DNA from: Macrocystis pyrifera
Taxonomy: Eukaryota; Sar; Phaeophyceae; Laminariales; Laminariaceae
DNA length: 64,000 nt
Reading direction: 5' to 3'
NCBI GenBank assembly: GCA_031763025.1
Contig: JASSKH010000026.1
Span: 1,550,001-1,614,000 of the forward strand
The stretch's first letter is position 1. Each line of letters opens with the position of its first letter. The position numbers and the translations under genes are program-made. Below the pieces are notes generated by a model. It saw only the letters and a list, made by a program, of their open reading frames with translations. It was not told the DNA's origin and searched no databases. Positions 22,791 to 35,335 of this stretch are shown here, piece by piece.

Positions 22791-23921
22791 CTTGCTGTGC
22801 TTGCATGACCGCTTCTTCCTTCGATCGCATGCTCGTTTACCAGCTTCAATTGTGCCTGTACACATGCTCCATCACATAGTCGAAAATAATGTATGCATCT
22901 CTAATATGGACGTTCACGAACAACATTGTACCTTTCGGAGAGATTTATACCACTTGTACAACTTATTTTTCAAGTCAAACCCGTGATGCGTACCACCGCT
23001 TCAACTACCAGGCAGTGTCGCTTGCTGTGCTTACATGACCGCTTCTTCCTTCGATCGCTTGCTCGTTTACCAGCTTCAATTTTGCTTGTACACATGCTCT
23101 ATCACATAATCGAAAATAATGTATGCGTCTCTAATACGGAAGTTCACCAACAACATTGTTTGTACCTTTCGGAGAGATTTATACCACTTGTACAACTTAT
23201 TTTTCAAGTCAAACCCGTGATGCGCACCACCGCTTCAACTACCAGGCAGCATCGCTTGCTGTGCTTACATGACCGCTTCTTCCTTCGATCACATGCTAGT
23301 TTACCAGCTTCAATTGTGCTTGTACAAATGCTCCATCACATAATCGAAAATAGTGTATGCATCTCTAATATGGAAGTTCACCAACAACATTGCTTGCACC
23401 TTTCGGAGAGATTTATACCACTTGTACAACTTATTTTTCAAGTCAAACCCGTGATGCGCACCACCCGTCCAACTACCAGGCAGCATCGCTTGCTGTCCTT
23501 GCATGACCGCTTCTTCCTTCGATCGCATGCTCGTTTACCAGCTTCAACCGTGCTTATACACATGCTCCATCACATAATCGAAAACAATGTATGCATCTCT
23601 AATATGGACGTTCACCAACAACATTGGTTGTACTTTCGGTGAGATCGATACCACTTGTACAACTTATTTCGCAAGTCAAACCCGTGATGCATGCCATCCC
23701 TTCAACTACAAGGATGTCTCGCTTGCCGTGCTTGCATGCCCCCGCTTATTCCTTCAATTGGATGCTCGTTTACCGGCCTCAATTGTGCTTGTACACATAC
23801 TCCATGGCATTTTCGAAATAGTATATGCATCTCAAATGTGCATGTTCACCAACAGCATTGTACCCTCGGAGAAGTTGATGCCACTTGTACAACTTCTTTT
23901 TTCAAGTCAAACTCATGATGC
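22791..23921 (+). repeat. Tandem array, five units of about 233 bp
   Basis: Units begin at about 22791, 23021, 23255, 23489 and 23722 (CTTGCTGTGCTT.CATGACC). Two unit lengths are 234 bp (78 codons), so a + frame stays open for 238 codons at 22926-23642. The repeat, not a gene, explains that frame. Unit landmarks are TTCTTCCTTCGATC, a GAAAAT.(A/G)TGTATGC block and TTATTTTTCAAGTCAAAC. Confidence 0.85.
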
Positions 23922-23929
23922 ATACCAAC

Positions 23930-24085
23930 ATTCATCCACATACATGCACGCACACACGCGCACACCAACGATTCGTTCACATGCATACGCACACACGCAT
24001 ACCAACAAGTCCCTGACGTCGCGCTGCTTCGTCCACATGCATACATACGCACGCACGCACACCAACGCCTCGTCCACATGCACAG
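23930..24085. repeat. CA/CG-rich low-complexity tract
   Basis: A run of ACATGCA, CACACACG and CACACCAACG elements follows directly on the 233-bp array. Its open frames are artefacts of composition. Confidence 0.75.
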
Positions 24086-25734
24086 CATAATTTACTGCTG
24101 CAATGTATGCTACCAAGCCACTACCACTGTAAGTTTACCAGATAATAGTAAAGTCTTGTTCTGCTTGAAATTACTCTAGGATCGTCTCGTAACTTAACAA
24201 CGCCACTTGAATTGCCGTCTTTGAACTACCAGAGAACTTCCATAGTGCGTCGACAGCAGCGACATGACAGAGGAACAACCATCACGATACGACGCCTGAG
24301 TGTGAACCTGGTAGGGCAAATGGGTTCATTTAGCGAGTGCGCCCTTTTTCTGACGGCAGGTGGAGACCCATCGCCGCTACTCTTTTAGCCGGGTCCCTGG
24401 AATGGAGAGTCATAGGAGAATAAATAACATACTTTTGGTGAAATTGAGATCCTTTTTTACGATTGAGAACACGGCGTAGACCATGAAAAGGGCCAAACTT
24501 TCGGGATGTCTCCATATACGTATCGCGATTCTGCAGGTGCGCGATGTTTAATAATACTATAAGCTGCAAAATTTCAGATTTGATTAATGCTTGTCCCGCT
24601 TGTCTCACTAAAACTCCTACCTGCTCTGAGAGTCGCGTTCGAATACATCAAACTTTCAGAAATTAGAAACATAGAATAGTGTATGTCAAGGTCCATAAAA
24701 AATTGCAGCTGCAAGCTGGGCTAACCACTCCGTTTCACTACGGCTAAAATTGCATGAAGTCTCGCCGGCCCACTTTTGATGAAATACATAATCTAAACAT
24801 CGATTTCCAATAGGCATCCAGTGGATCAGGTAGTCGTACAATCACCTGAATCATATATTGCCCCTGGACCCTTCATGAGGTAATAGCCCAGTCACCCTGA
24901 TGTTGATAATTCAATTGAGCACTGCCGACTCGTACTCCTTACCAAGAAGTAAGTAATGATGTGCAACAACGAGAGCGAGCAACTTCTCCAACAATATGTT
25001 TTGCACGATTTTGATATTATCATACTGGTAGCTTGTTTCTACAAGTCAGCATCATACACAATTTGAGTGCGTCAACTCACGAACTTTGATGATACCGTCG
25101 ATGATCAAGAATAAATGTGGCTATATCTAGGCCAGCAGCACAGGAAAGAGCTGCATATATATACCAGGTATGTATTATCGAAGAAATAGGGGGTACTACA
25201 GGTAGGTACTCAGTTTTATACTACCGAATATCAAAGCTATTAACTAGTAGCTATATATCTCTCGGTAAACATGGTAGCAACAAACAGCAGCAGCACAAAG
25301 GCCTTCTTGTAAGCAGAGTCTTTGTTCAAATTACAGCGACCAGCACTGCTGCTGTGTACGCGCGAGTATGTATGATAATCAGCGGCCAAATTATATCCAG
25401 CAGCAAAAATAGATAGATCGACGCGACTTGCACCTCACTCCCATCTACGATGCCATCCTCTTGAACAGAGCAGGCATATGCCGGTATAATATTAGGTCGA
25501 CGTCCTGTGTCTCACGCATTTCTGTGCGGGCAGACCAATGCTGCTGGTTGTACTATTAATATTATTTTAGGTTGACCGTGGTACTCGTAGTGTTGTACAC
25601 GAACAGCAGCACCAGGAGTACAAGAAAGCACTCGTCGGTATTTTGTTCAGCCTACAGCAGCAGTGTAGTACAATTATACACTATTCTATATATATATGGT
25701 ATACGTATACGTGCGTGGTACCTGGTAAGATATT
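24086..25734. other. No gene recognised
   Basis: 24415-24475 is a diverged inverted fragment of the repeat at 25735-25955. The rest has no feature I can name, apart from CAG/CTG-rich patches and two TACCAGGTA/TACCTGGTA motifs (25162 and 25719). Confidence 0.4.
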
Positions 25735-25955
25735 ATGGCTCTTCATGATCACGTGTGCATCGGGGTCACTTTTTCATCATTGTCAACCCTACTAAAAAAA
25801 ACATTATTATGTACCATGCAGCCAGGTATGTACCTGGTCGTACTTTTTTATTTCTATACGCGTCTGAATACGACGCAAAGTTTGGATATTTTCACTTTCA
25901 CTCTCGTTCTCAATTGCACAAAAGGATCTCAATTTCACCAAAAGGTTGTTAAATG
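25735..25955. repeat. 220-bp dispersed repeat, direct copy at 34140-34365
   Basis: The copies are close: GGCTCTTCATGATCACGTGT, GTCACTTTTTCATCAT, AACATTATTATGTACCA, GCGTCTGAATACGACGCAAA and AAGGATCTCAATTTCACC all recur. It has no coding content and clear ends are not seen. A third, inverted fragment lies at 24415-24475. Confidence 0.8.
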
Positions 25956-26619
25956 CGGAAATCAAAAATGAACAGGCGAAGGCAAATCTCGCACTACCCA
26001 GGCGAAAGACAGAGCAAAATGAGCTGTTGAATCCTGGGTGGCTATCCCCACCTCTTGGTCGAACCTAAAAGGGGTCGACTAAAGAGGTCTGGCAAGTTCA
26101 TGACCTGTACACTGGCGGAGTGTCATGTTATATATAATCTGTGCTTACTAGAACCGGTACACAAATAAGAAAGTGTATTGGGCGTGAGTGTTTTTTATCC
26201 AGATCTCCAAGGAGGTTAATAATTAAAAAAAACATCAAATGCCGGTAGGCTGGCTCTAAATTCTTCATAACCACTTTATTGGACGGTTATCAGTGCAGTA
26301 TGTGTCCGTTTTCTTAATTTACAACACTAAGTCTAAGGGATAATAATCACACTTATTTTCAAAACACTGACACAAAACAATGAATAGCAGGTACTAAAAA
26401 ATTTAAATTTTAACTCTATTATTGTTCAAATATACGTACGTATCTCCTCTTTTTTCTTTGCCCTTTCACCACAGAATATACACACAATATGACCAGATAA
26501 GGATATACATAAGGGGGGGCGTGATCGTGGCTCAGACTCATATACCTATATATATATATCCTTAACCTAGAGTAGAATGCAGTATTCGCAGCGCTGCTGC
26601 TCCCTGACTACACCACCTA

Positions 26620-27079
26620 TGGTACACCCCGGACGACCAAGCTCAGCTCGAGGCCAGCATATAGCTGTGCCACTCGAGCGAGTTAGCCGCCCTAGCCGAC
26701 ACGAATTAAGAAGTGTGGATTGTTATTAGAAGAGCAAGACAGAGACAAACATGGACACAACAAACACAGAGTGAGACCGTGCGCGATGATCTACAACAAC
26801 ATAATCCGTTATACCCTAAGATCCATATCTCTGCAGGAAACCCGGGGATGAGTCCCGGATGTCCCCTGACGACCACAGCCCCCCCCCAGAGCGAACCCAC
26901 AGGCCCAAAGGGACTTGGGGAACACGACAGAAAACGAAGACAGGGACAGCCGGAGACCATCCACAAAAATACACAACTCGAAGAATAACAAAGAAACCAT
27001 CAATCAACATCATCCGCTTCGACAAAATCTCTACCATAGGCATCCGTCCACGAAAAGTTTTGTAACCACACAACCACTT
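26620..27079 (-). mobile_element. LTR (3' LTR) of the gag-only element
   Basis: It begins TGGTACACC and its left 250 bp match 30419-30675, 40732 onward and 56658 onward (CTCAGCTCGAGGCCAGCA, GCCACTCGAGCGAG). The right part, through CCCACAGGCCCAAAGGGACT, continues in the 40732-41244 copy. The internal gene reads on the minus strand, making this the downstream LTR. The right boundary near 27079 is set by comparison with the 40.7-kb copy. Confidence 0.6.
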
Positions 27080-27288
27080 GGTTTGACATAAAATCAGACG
27101 AGAACACCTACACAGCAGCATTTATCAACGTCGTCCCATATCTCCCCATTTACCGTCGTACCAGGTATTGATTTGCAGACATACCGGTCAAAAACATACC
27201 AGTTCTCACACGCGTCCATACACATACAAGAAACAACACACAGAAATCAAGCGATCCACCAGCTTCTTCCTGTTGCTGCCTAGACCCA

Positions 27289-29466
27289 TCAGTCAGGAGC
27301 AGCCAGTAGAGGGCCTAGGCTAAAAGGTAAACTTTTCGACTCCGGGCAAGCAAACATGACCGGACAATCTGCAGTTGATTCACCCATAACCATTATCCCA
27401 GCGCAAGAACCGATTTCACCTTCGACAAATACTTCTTCGTTTACACCATGCGCTTTGCCCTCAAAAACTCCTGCGTTAGCACATTTCTCTGGCCCAACAC
27501 GAAGGTGAACAACATGGTCCTCGAGCTCGACCTCGGGCGATAGCACAACAACTTCCGGTTCAGTATTCATCGGCAAAATGTTGGGTTCAGAGGACACAGC
27601 TTTTTTTCCAGGAGCGTTCCATAACGAATCAAAGTCTGCAACAACAGGTATATCAATTTCCGACAGTTCACATGCATCCACATCGTTTCCAACAGGAGTT
27701 TGAAGAACATGGTCCGCGAGCTCGACCTCGGGCGATAGTCTAGCAACTTCCGGTTCAGTATCCATCGGCAATATAGGAGGTTCGGAGGACGCAGCTTCCT
27801 TTTCAGGAGCGTCCCGTATTGAACAAGAGTCTGCAACAACAACAACAGGCGTATCACTCTCCAATTTTTTACATACACCCACATCCTTTGAGAGCTCCTT
27901 AGAATCAGACATCGGCTCGGCAGAAGGAACGACGACAGGTACATTCACATTAATCTCGGAGTCCTCACAAGCATCCACGCCCCCCGTTGCGGTCTCCTCA
28001 TAAACAGGTATCAGTGCAGCAGAAGGAATAACGTCAGATGGGTCCGGAATGCGGCGCACGGCACTAATTGAACCGTGGGTAGGAGCAGCCCCACAAGATT
28101 GATACTGATGGCTCCGAACTGCAGACAAAGACGCTCCCCCACTATTAATAGTAGATGCATCGGGGATGGCAGCAGCATTAGTCGTCGCTGTTGAAGCCCC
28201 TCGCCCCTCCACTATTATTGTAGAATTAGTTGTCGTAATAGGTGATACCACGTTGATATTAGAAGGAATAGCCGAACACAGCCCGCATCTCTGCTGACAG
28301 GATGCAACACCGCACCACCACTTGGAGTATCACCTGAACTATGAGAATAATCAGATCTAGCAAAACTGTCGCTGGTAGCACACAAAGGACGAATAGTTCG
28401 GTGTTGGCGGAAACCCTGACATTCGAAACGTCTCACAGGAGGACCCACCGATCCAGAACAACCATTGCGTGCAGAAGTAGGGTAGACATAACGCCCAGAA
28501 GAAAAACGCTCGCCTCCAACTCCCTGCTCTCCTTGACTGGTCTGACGCTGAATAAATCGACCTGTATATCCAGCACGGTCCTGCTTGACTCCATCCCCTC
28601 TCGATGGGAAGAAATGAGACCTACTACTCACAGAAGACCATTGCTGGTAGCCTTGACTCCCAGTATAAGAGTAACCATGGTTATCCGTAGACATAGACGT
28701 GTACCAGCAACCGGTGTGTTCTCGGCCACTCCTTTGCTTCTCTTTCCACCATCAAAAATAAATCAATTGGTTGAGAGTATAGCTCGTCATTAAATAGCAA
28801 TTGTGAAGTGCATGCATGCCTGAAGTCCTCGGGTGATAACGCATCCAAAAATATCCGGGTGAAAAGTTGTGCTGGTGCTGATTTCCAGGCGCCTCGAACA
28901 TCTCCTCCAACCATGAAAAAATCGATCGTTCCAGCCTCGGCAACGAACTTGCACATATCGTCAAATAGCGTCTCAACGAACCGTGCCATATCAGCAGCGT
29001 TAGTCGCAGCATTAACATATCGGGCAATTGAGCAAAGCGATTCTTCCGCAGAGATAGCATCTAGCTTACGCTTAGGATATGCCTTAGCATGCAGGCAGTC
29101 CAGCAGGTCATCATTGGAAATACCAGAAGCTATCTATACCAGTATAGCCTGCCGACATGCCGACAGCCGTTGCAGCCGAAATACTGGAATCAGATCTCGA
29201 ATATGACAGTCTCTCAGGTCACCCAGCTTCGCAAGGGAATCGAGGAACAAACGGATATCGTCCACCTGACCACCAATAAGTTTGGGGAGTTTTTTGCTTC
29301 GGGAAGAAAGACCACGTACCACGGCTGTCCTAATCGCGTCGCAGTCGTAGTCGAAATCGTTTGTTTTGCGGTTGAATTTTGAAACGGCACTATTTCGGCC
29401 GAAAACACGACGACCCTTTGAATCTTCTCGAGGAAGCGTTGAACCTCCAGACTTGTACTCGTACAT
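27289..29466 (-). pseudogene. gag-like polyprotein, broken into three frames
   Basis: The capsid-like part (29466-28681) includes RSKKLPKLIGGQVDDIRLFL, one in-frame TAG near 29131, then the MARFVETLFDDMCKF and LFTRIFLDALSPEDFRHA blocks. A second frame (28694-28215) holds RFECQGFRQHRTIRPLC, a zinc-knuckle-like remnant whose key Cys/His positions are mostly altered. A third (28251-27289) is an acidic, Val/Pro/Ser-rich tail of 320 residues with an internal repeat of about 65 residues (SSEP.ILPM.TEPEV..LSPEVEL). The LSPE..R.AC.SQL..DELYS block recurs in the second element at 54872-55150. Function of the tail is unknown. Confidence 0.55.
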
Positions 29467-29610
29467 ACGAGTACCTTATAACGCACAACCAGCCCCTCGA
29501 CCATTTTCTGGACCAAACGGCCTACCGACCGAACCTTGTCCGCGTTCCATATCCTAGTCCGCCACACTAGGAATTCGAATGCGAAAGATACGGAAAGTAG
29601 CCTCACATTG

Positions 29611-29638
<28 letters not shown>
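29611..29638. repeat. T28 homopolymer
   Basis: Twenty-eight T between the gag-like region and its leader. It may be a retroposed A-tail in reverse or a slippage expansion. No matching 3' end is seen beside it. Confidence 0.9.
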
Positions 29639-29641
<3 letters not shown>

Positions 29642-30418
29642 AACCACGAAGATACGGTCCTGTCAAAATCAAATATCAGTTGTCCATAAATATCCTGAAT
29701 CCACCTGTACAAGCCCAAATTTGTAGATATAAATTACTGTACTCGTACTCGTAGCTCCACCAGATAATGCCCACCTCGAACACCACTTGACGTCTGACCC
29801 GAAGATACAAAAACCCGATACCCCAACCCGATCCGATGACAGAAGATGACAAAAGGCGAAGAACCTATGACTCTCACCTCTTACCTAAAAGATCCTGTCG
29901 ACAGTTTTCCACCCACCAGAATCTTTCAAGATATTTTGTTGACAAATATTGCTGTACTCGTACCTCGTCGTACTCGTAGACAAAATGGCGATGCTATAAT
30001 AATAAGCGATGACAGATACCTCGCACCCGAATGTAGTCAAAGATCCCGAAGAAGATGATATTGACTCTACCCAAGAAGATCTAGTCGATATTTTTGTAGC
30101 GTATCCTGAAGCGTATCTTTCAAGGCTGACCTTGGTTGTAGATATAATTTGAACCACCAGTTCCACCGGATGCGTAGAACTCCACCCCGAACCTTGAACA
30201 CCACCTGTCCGAAGCAGAAGATACTCAACCCGATGACAGACCTAAAAACCCGAAGAAGACCCGAAGGATATATTCCAAGACCCAATACCGAATTTACCAA
30301 ATACCCACACGATCGACACCACCCACAAGATACCCACAATTTTACCAGAACCCGAACTCAACTCGAATTTTCCCGTTTCCCGTGCGACAACGGCCTACCC
30401 GCGAATACTGCAGTATTA

Positions 30419-30675
30419 TGGTACGCCCCGGACGACCAAGCTCAGCTCGAGGCCAGCATATAGCTGTGCCACTCGAGCGAGTCAGCTGCCCTAGCCGACA
30501 CGAATTAAGAGGTGTGGATTATTATTAGAAGAGCAAGACAGAGACAAACATGGACACAACAAACACAGAGTGAGACCGTGCGCGATGATCTACAGCAACA
30601 TAATCCGTTATACCCTAAGATCCATATCTCTGCAGGAAACCCGGGATGAGTCCCGGATGTCCTCTGACGACCACA
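30419..30675 (-). mobile_element. Truncated LTR (5' LTR) of the gag-only element
   Basis: It is nearly identical to 26620-26870 from TGGTAC through CTGACGACCACA, then switches to unrelated tandem sequence. The near-identity suggests a fairly recent insertion compared with the other repeats in the window. Confidence 0.65.
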
Positions 30676-31215
30676 CACCGCTCTGGGTGCTGAGTCGGGT
30701 CGCCAATGGAACTAGACGTTATGGCCCGCCGGTAGACGAATTCAGGTTATATTTGGTCTCGATCCGCATGCAAGCACACTCGTTGCTCGTCTGTTGGTTT
30801 TATCGCTATATCACATGAATGCTCATTCACCAACGAATGCATGCATGCCTTTCGATGACCAAACATATTTTCGAATCCAAACGCCAGCGGATTGTAACGC
30901 AAAGAACCTCAGAGACCCCACCCCTCAACCTAGAGTAAAATGCAGAAATCGCAGCGTTGCTTCTCCCTGACTACACAACCGCTCTGGGTGCTGGGGCGGA
31001 TCTCCAATGAAACTAGACATTATGGTCCGCCTGTAGACGAATTCAGGGTTATACTTGGTCTCGATCTGCATACAAACACACTCGTCGCCCGTCTGTACGT
31101 CTATCGCTCGCTGTGCTTGTATGCATGCCACATCGAATATCACATCAATACTCGTCCACCGACGAATGCATGCATGCCTTTCAACGACCAAACATATTCT
31201 CGAATTCAAACACGA
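30672..31215. repeat. Tandem duplication, about 300 bp x2
   Basis: Both units start CCGCTCTGGGTGCTG and carry CAATG.AACTAGAC.TTATGG, GTAGACGAATTCAGG and a GAATGCATGCATGCCTTTC block. The start of the second unit also resembles 26566-26612, next to the other LTR. It may be a rearranged flank of the gag-only element. Confidence 0.7.
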
Positions 31216-31236
31216 GCGAAATGTAATGAAAGAAAC

Positions 31237-31796
31237 TGTTACAGCGGGTTGCGCCAGGGAGGGAGGTTCATCGCGCTGTGACTGTCGTGACCAGCGCTAT
31301 GGGGATGATAGTACGGCACGAGGCCACTGTCCTGATCAGGGTCAGGCGTCGGGTCTATTAGATAGGCAGAAGGCAAGCTTTGGTTAGCATCCTGTGGGCG
31401 AATCTTATATGGGCAGGGAGGATCCCCGGTGTGGGAACGCCTTCGGTCTCGGGTACAGAGCCAGTAACGAGGTTCCGGGACCACCCGGTGTTTACAAAAA
31501 CACCAAGTGAAGAAAGAAAGTCAAAGCCAAGTGATCTGTGATACCTGTCCTATCGACCCCCAGCCCCTTGGGCCCTGCCTTGCCCGTCGTGCCCGTCATC
31601 GTGTCTGTGGTTCTTCGTTGAGTGTTCACGCTGACTGCTTGCATCTACTGCATTGCATCGATCCACCTTCTGCGTGACCCCATCATTACTGCTTGAAGGC
31701 ACTTCTTCGAACTCCCAAACAACAGGTGAGCAGGCCTCATAGATCTCACGAGCGCAGGTCCTTTTTAGGATCAGAGAGCTGTACCCTGCTGTAACA
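31237..31796 (+). mobile_element. LTR of the large element, copy X (5' LTR)
   Basis: It begins TGTTACAGCGGG and ends CCCTGCTGTAACA, so the terminal inverted repeats are 9 bp (TGTTACAGC/GCTGTAACA). Length 560 bp. The primer-binding site follows without a gap. Homologous LTRs lie at 38806, 41245, 49796 and 57848, with partial ones at 21575 and 43100. Confidence 0.8.
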
Positions 31797-31815
31797 TGGT
31801 GAACCCAGGGAGATC
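31797..31815 (+). promoter_or_regulatory. Putative tRNA primer-binding site
   Basis: TGGTGAACCCAGGGAGATC starts directly after the LTR with TGG, the complement of a tRNA CCA end. The same sequence follows the truncated LTR at 43222. Which tRNA it pairs with was not determined. Confidence 0.6.
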
Positions 31816-33760
31816 GAAGTGCATTGCAGGTGATCGGAGTGTTCGCAAAACGTGTGCAAGAGCTCGGAGCGTTTGCAAACTTGTGAAATAATGTCATCGT
31901 GTTATTTGTATTGTGCATAATACTTCATTGCATACCAGTTACTAGGTATATGCATACATCCACATGTTTTCGTTGTTGCCTGCCTTGTATGATGGTGATA
32001 CGTGCAATATGCTGTTATGTATTCACGCTGCCAATGGTGCTCTTCTTGTTTGTTTCGTAAGGCTTTGATAATACCCATCTGGTCAATGCATTCAGGCATA
32101 CTCGTTGCTCGTGCTCCGTTTGCCTGTTGCTCGTGCTCGTCTGTTCGCTCGTTGTTCATGATCGCACACTCATGCATGTTCGTTAATAAATGACTGCATG
32201 CTATCGACCACATATTGTCTTCAAAACAGAATGCAACCGACGGGTATCGATACAAGCCAAAGGTGCCGTACGTACTAATACACGTATGCTCTCGTGTACC
32301 GTTTGCCTGGTTATGTGATACCGGAAACTAACAATGTTGAGGCTTGCGCCGTTTGGGCGTACGTAACCCTATAGAGCAATGAACCCCCCTGGACAACACT
32401 GTGCATCGTCGGCTGGCAAACATAGAACTTTCAAGAAAACCACGTATATTTTGGTGACTAGTGTTCTTGCCGAGATGCTTGTAGACTACATCAGTAGTAA
32501 TAGACCAATCGTCGTGTTATGCACACCAAAAGGAAAGTCCGATGCACGTTTGACCCTCTTCGATGTCTCCGGTCGTACCATTTTCTGTGTGGTAAACCAA
32601 CCGAGCGTTGCGCTCCAGTACCAGGTACAACACCTGAAAGACTGAAAGCCAAGTACAAGAGGAAAGGACAACAAAACTGGAGCAGATGAAGATCGACTAC
32701 GCAAGCCCTCGGGGGGCACGGGTCACACGGGGTGAGATGGTTTCAGCTGGACGATGATGAGCTTGGACACAATTGAGGAATGTGTGGCTTGCTGTGTCCG
32801 GAGGGTTCGGGCTAGATGACAGATATACGATTCAGCCCAACCTGATTAGCACCAGGCCAACAGGTATGGAGCGGGTGAAACACAACCGTAGTGATCCTCC
32901 TCTTTTTCTGATGTCGTATCCACAGTCGAAAATGCTGATATTTTTCTTGCTGTACCTTATTCCTCGAGCGCAAGAAAAAAATCGGGGGGGGGTAGGCTGT
33001 GTCGCCCTGATTGACTTAAAATTCAAGTCACACACCAACGCTAAATAACTCGCGCAGCGCATGCCATAATATGCTGGGCCACCGACGTCGGTAGCAGGCA
33101 TGACATGGCGCATACCAGTGACGAGTTGCCCGGTGTGTTCGGAAAGGCATGGAATCTGAGTTGTAAATTGATGGATCTGCTGTATTCATTTAGACTACCA
33201 TGGCAAGTATTGCGGTGGGTTGTCGATATGTCCACGACTCTAATAGTCAGCCCAACCTGATCGACTGTCAGTATATTCGTTGTTACGTAGTGCTGGTGTT
33301 GTTGAAGAATGTCTCGCTGCTGGTATCGAAAAAACAGTAGTATGGAGTACTTTTGAATCTCGTTGCGGGATGAGCGCCTCCAGTAGATGGTGCTAAGTGT
33401 GAAGCTGGACGGAGCTACTGATGAGCCTACCATGCCACGAACACTTGCCTACCGCCGCCCGGAGCAAAGGCGCCTCAACTCGGAATTACACAGAAGAGCC
33501 GTATCTCCGTCTCTACAATGCTATCAGTAGTCTAAACACTACGCACGATGCTAGAAAAGATGAAAATAAGAGTGGTGACGACCTGCACTTGCCGTACACT
33601 ATTAATATTAGTTTTAGTGCATGTAATTTGGAAAAAAAAAAAATACAGGAACCATACTGCTGCTGTACGCTCTACCTGCAGTTTTTATTTATTTATTTCG
33701 ATATACGGGGTTGGTTGATACCAAAGCACAAGCGTACAGGGGGGGTGGCTCTCAGTATGT

Positions 33761-34130
33761 TTTTTACACATACGTACATAGAGGACGTATACAATATGTC
33801 CATAACACTAAAACTGTACGGCAAGACCCCGAGGGACCCTTTGGCTCGCAGGTGATTCGCAGCATGCTTTTTACACATACGTACATAGAGGACGTATAAA
33901 ATATATCCGTAAGACTAAAACTGCTGTACGGCAAGATCCCGAGGGACCTTTTGGCTCGCAGTATGCTTTTTACACACATGTACATAGAGGACGTATACAA
34001 TACATATATCCTAACCCTATATATAGGGTTATATAACCCTAACCCTATATATAGGGTTATATAGGGTTATATATATATCCATAATACTAAAACTGTACGG
34101 CAAGATCTCGAGGGACCCTTTAGCCTATGG
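33761..34130. repeat. About 100-bp tandem repeat with telomere-like palindromic insert
   Basis: Units near 33761, 33866 and 33966 carry TACATAGAGGACGTATA and a TGTACGGCAAGA.C.CGAGGGACC block. Between a third unit start and a final unit end (34003-34078) lies an AT-rich palindromic run of CCCTATATATAGGGTTATAT with TAACCCTAACCC, resembling interstitial telomere repeats. Confidence 0.7.
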
Positions 34131-34139
34131 GTTAGAGAT

Positions 34140-34365
34140 TTTGGCTCTTCATGATCACGTGTGTATCGGGGTCACTTTTTCATCATGGTCAACCCTTAGC
34201 AACTAAAAAAAACATTATTATGTACCAGGCAGCCAGGTGTGTATCTGGTCGCACCTTTTTATTACTATACGCGTCTGAATACGACGCAAAGTTTGGATAT
34301 TTTCACTTTCACTCTTGTTCTCAATTGCACAAAAGGATCTCAATTTCACCAAAATGTTGTTGTAT
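34140..34365. repeat. Second copy of the 220-bp dispersed repeat
   Basis: It directly matches 25735-25955. It is joined to the end of large-element copy X. Confidence 0.8.
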
Positions 34366-34829
34366 GTCGACCACTGGAAAGTACGGACTTGAACCAAACT
34401 GAGAAGATGCGATAAACTTGTGAATCCCTGGCACGAAGCACTTGCTCTGAACCCACGGAACACTCGCCATGAATGCTTGGAACGTTATCTGCACGCTCGT
34501 GAGTCACCCACCTGACCTACCCCTCTGATTTGTCATGATCTCCGGGAATCCACACAGGTCAGACCGTAGAATGAAATGCATGCTTTAATACGATGCCTCA
34601 CGCAATAATAGGACAATACACAGGTGAAAAAAATCGTGATGCGCATAGGGTCGCTTCCCGTGACATAAGTGATGGATTACACAGATATACATGTTCCAAA
34701 TTTTTCAAATAAAATACAAATCAAAGACGGCGATTACATTCATTGGTTCTACGGGCACACGTGTCACTAAAAAATCAAATACTACAAACTACTGTATATA
34801 CGCAACGTCATCATATTAACTATATCACT

Positions 34830-35335
34830 CACCCCTGCCCTCAGGGCGGCATGGCCCCATGAAGAAAGTGGAGGTGTTGCATATAAAAATATACCATGGT
34901 ATGTGCATATATGCCTTGAGAGTCTTTATTCAGTAAGTGGCACGTGCGATTCTGTGTAAAGTTAGTCATGGGAATGGATTCGTTTTAGACGTTTTTTTTA
35001 GACGTAAAAAAATGTCCAGTCTAATAGAGAATCGGTTAAAAAACAATCGAAAGAACAATTTTCGAAAATAGTCTACGACCACCCTATTTACTTGGTTTTA
35101 GACTACATTCACGTGTAGCACCGAGCATCTGATTTCTCGGCACGGGAAACGAATTGGATGATAAAGTTCGACAGAAACCCTCATCGACGGAGAATGATCG
35201 ACTGACTCGTTGTGTCTTGATCTGCAGATTTTTGCTCCGTTAATTTTTGGTGGAAATACGCGGGAAAACTCGATTTTTCAGGTTGTATTCGTATATTTCT
35301 GTCTATTAGACTATACTAGAAAATCTAAACCAGTG
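34830..35335. repeat. Dispersed repeat, relative of 14500-17190
   Basis: 34830-34960 resembles 14500-14660 in direct orientation, whereas 34975-35335 is an inverted copy of 16860-17190. The two halves therefore have different relative orientations in the two places, implying rearrangement or two families. Confidence 0.6.

Larger units (their letters stand above)
26620..30675 (-). mobile_element. Non-autonomous gag-only LTR retrotransposon, about 4 kb
   Basis: Two direct repeats (26620-27079 and 30419-30675) enclose a minus-strand gag-like region (27289-29466) and a leader of about 800 bp. The leader, with CTGTCGACA, TTGAACACCACC and AACCCGATGACAGA blocks, recurs at 56040-56655. No protease, reverse transcriptase or integrase block is seen between gag and the downstream LTR. 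This matches the published TR-GAG type of non-autonomous element. The upstream LTR is truncated. Confidence 0.6.
31797..34135 (+). mobile_element. Internal region of large element copy X (truncated)
   Basis: 31800-32950 is collinear with 43222-44370 of copy Y, and 32990-33900 with the inverse of 63110-64000 of copy Z. No retroviral-type domain is seen. Two short frames are conserved between copies: GKSDARLTLFDVSGRTI near 32540 (shared with Y) and HTSDELPGVF.KAWNLS near 33110 (shared with Z, followed there by a stop). The copy ends in tandem repeats and joins the dispersed repeat at 34140. No 3' LTR follows. Confidence 0.6.

Noticed and set aside
22926..23642. 238-codon open frame as a protein gene
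   Set aside because: Fully explained by the 233-bp tandem array; no known domain.
22791..23921. CRISPR array
   Set aside because: Units are contiguous 233-bp repeats without short repeat/spacer alternation, in a eukaryotic setting.
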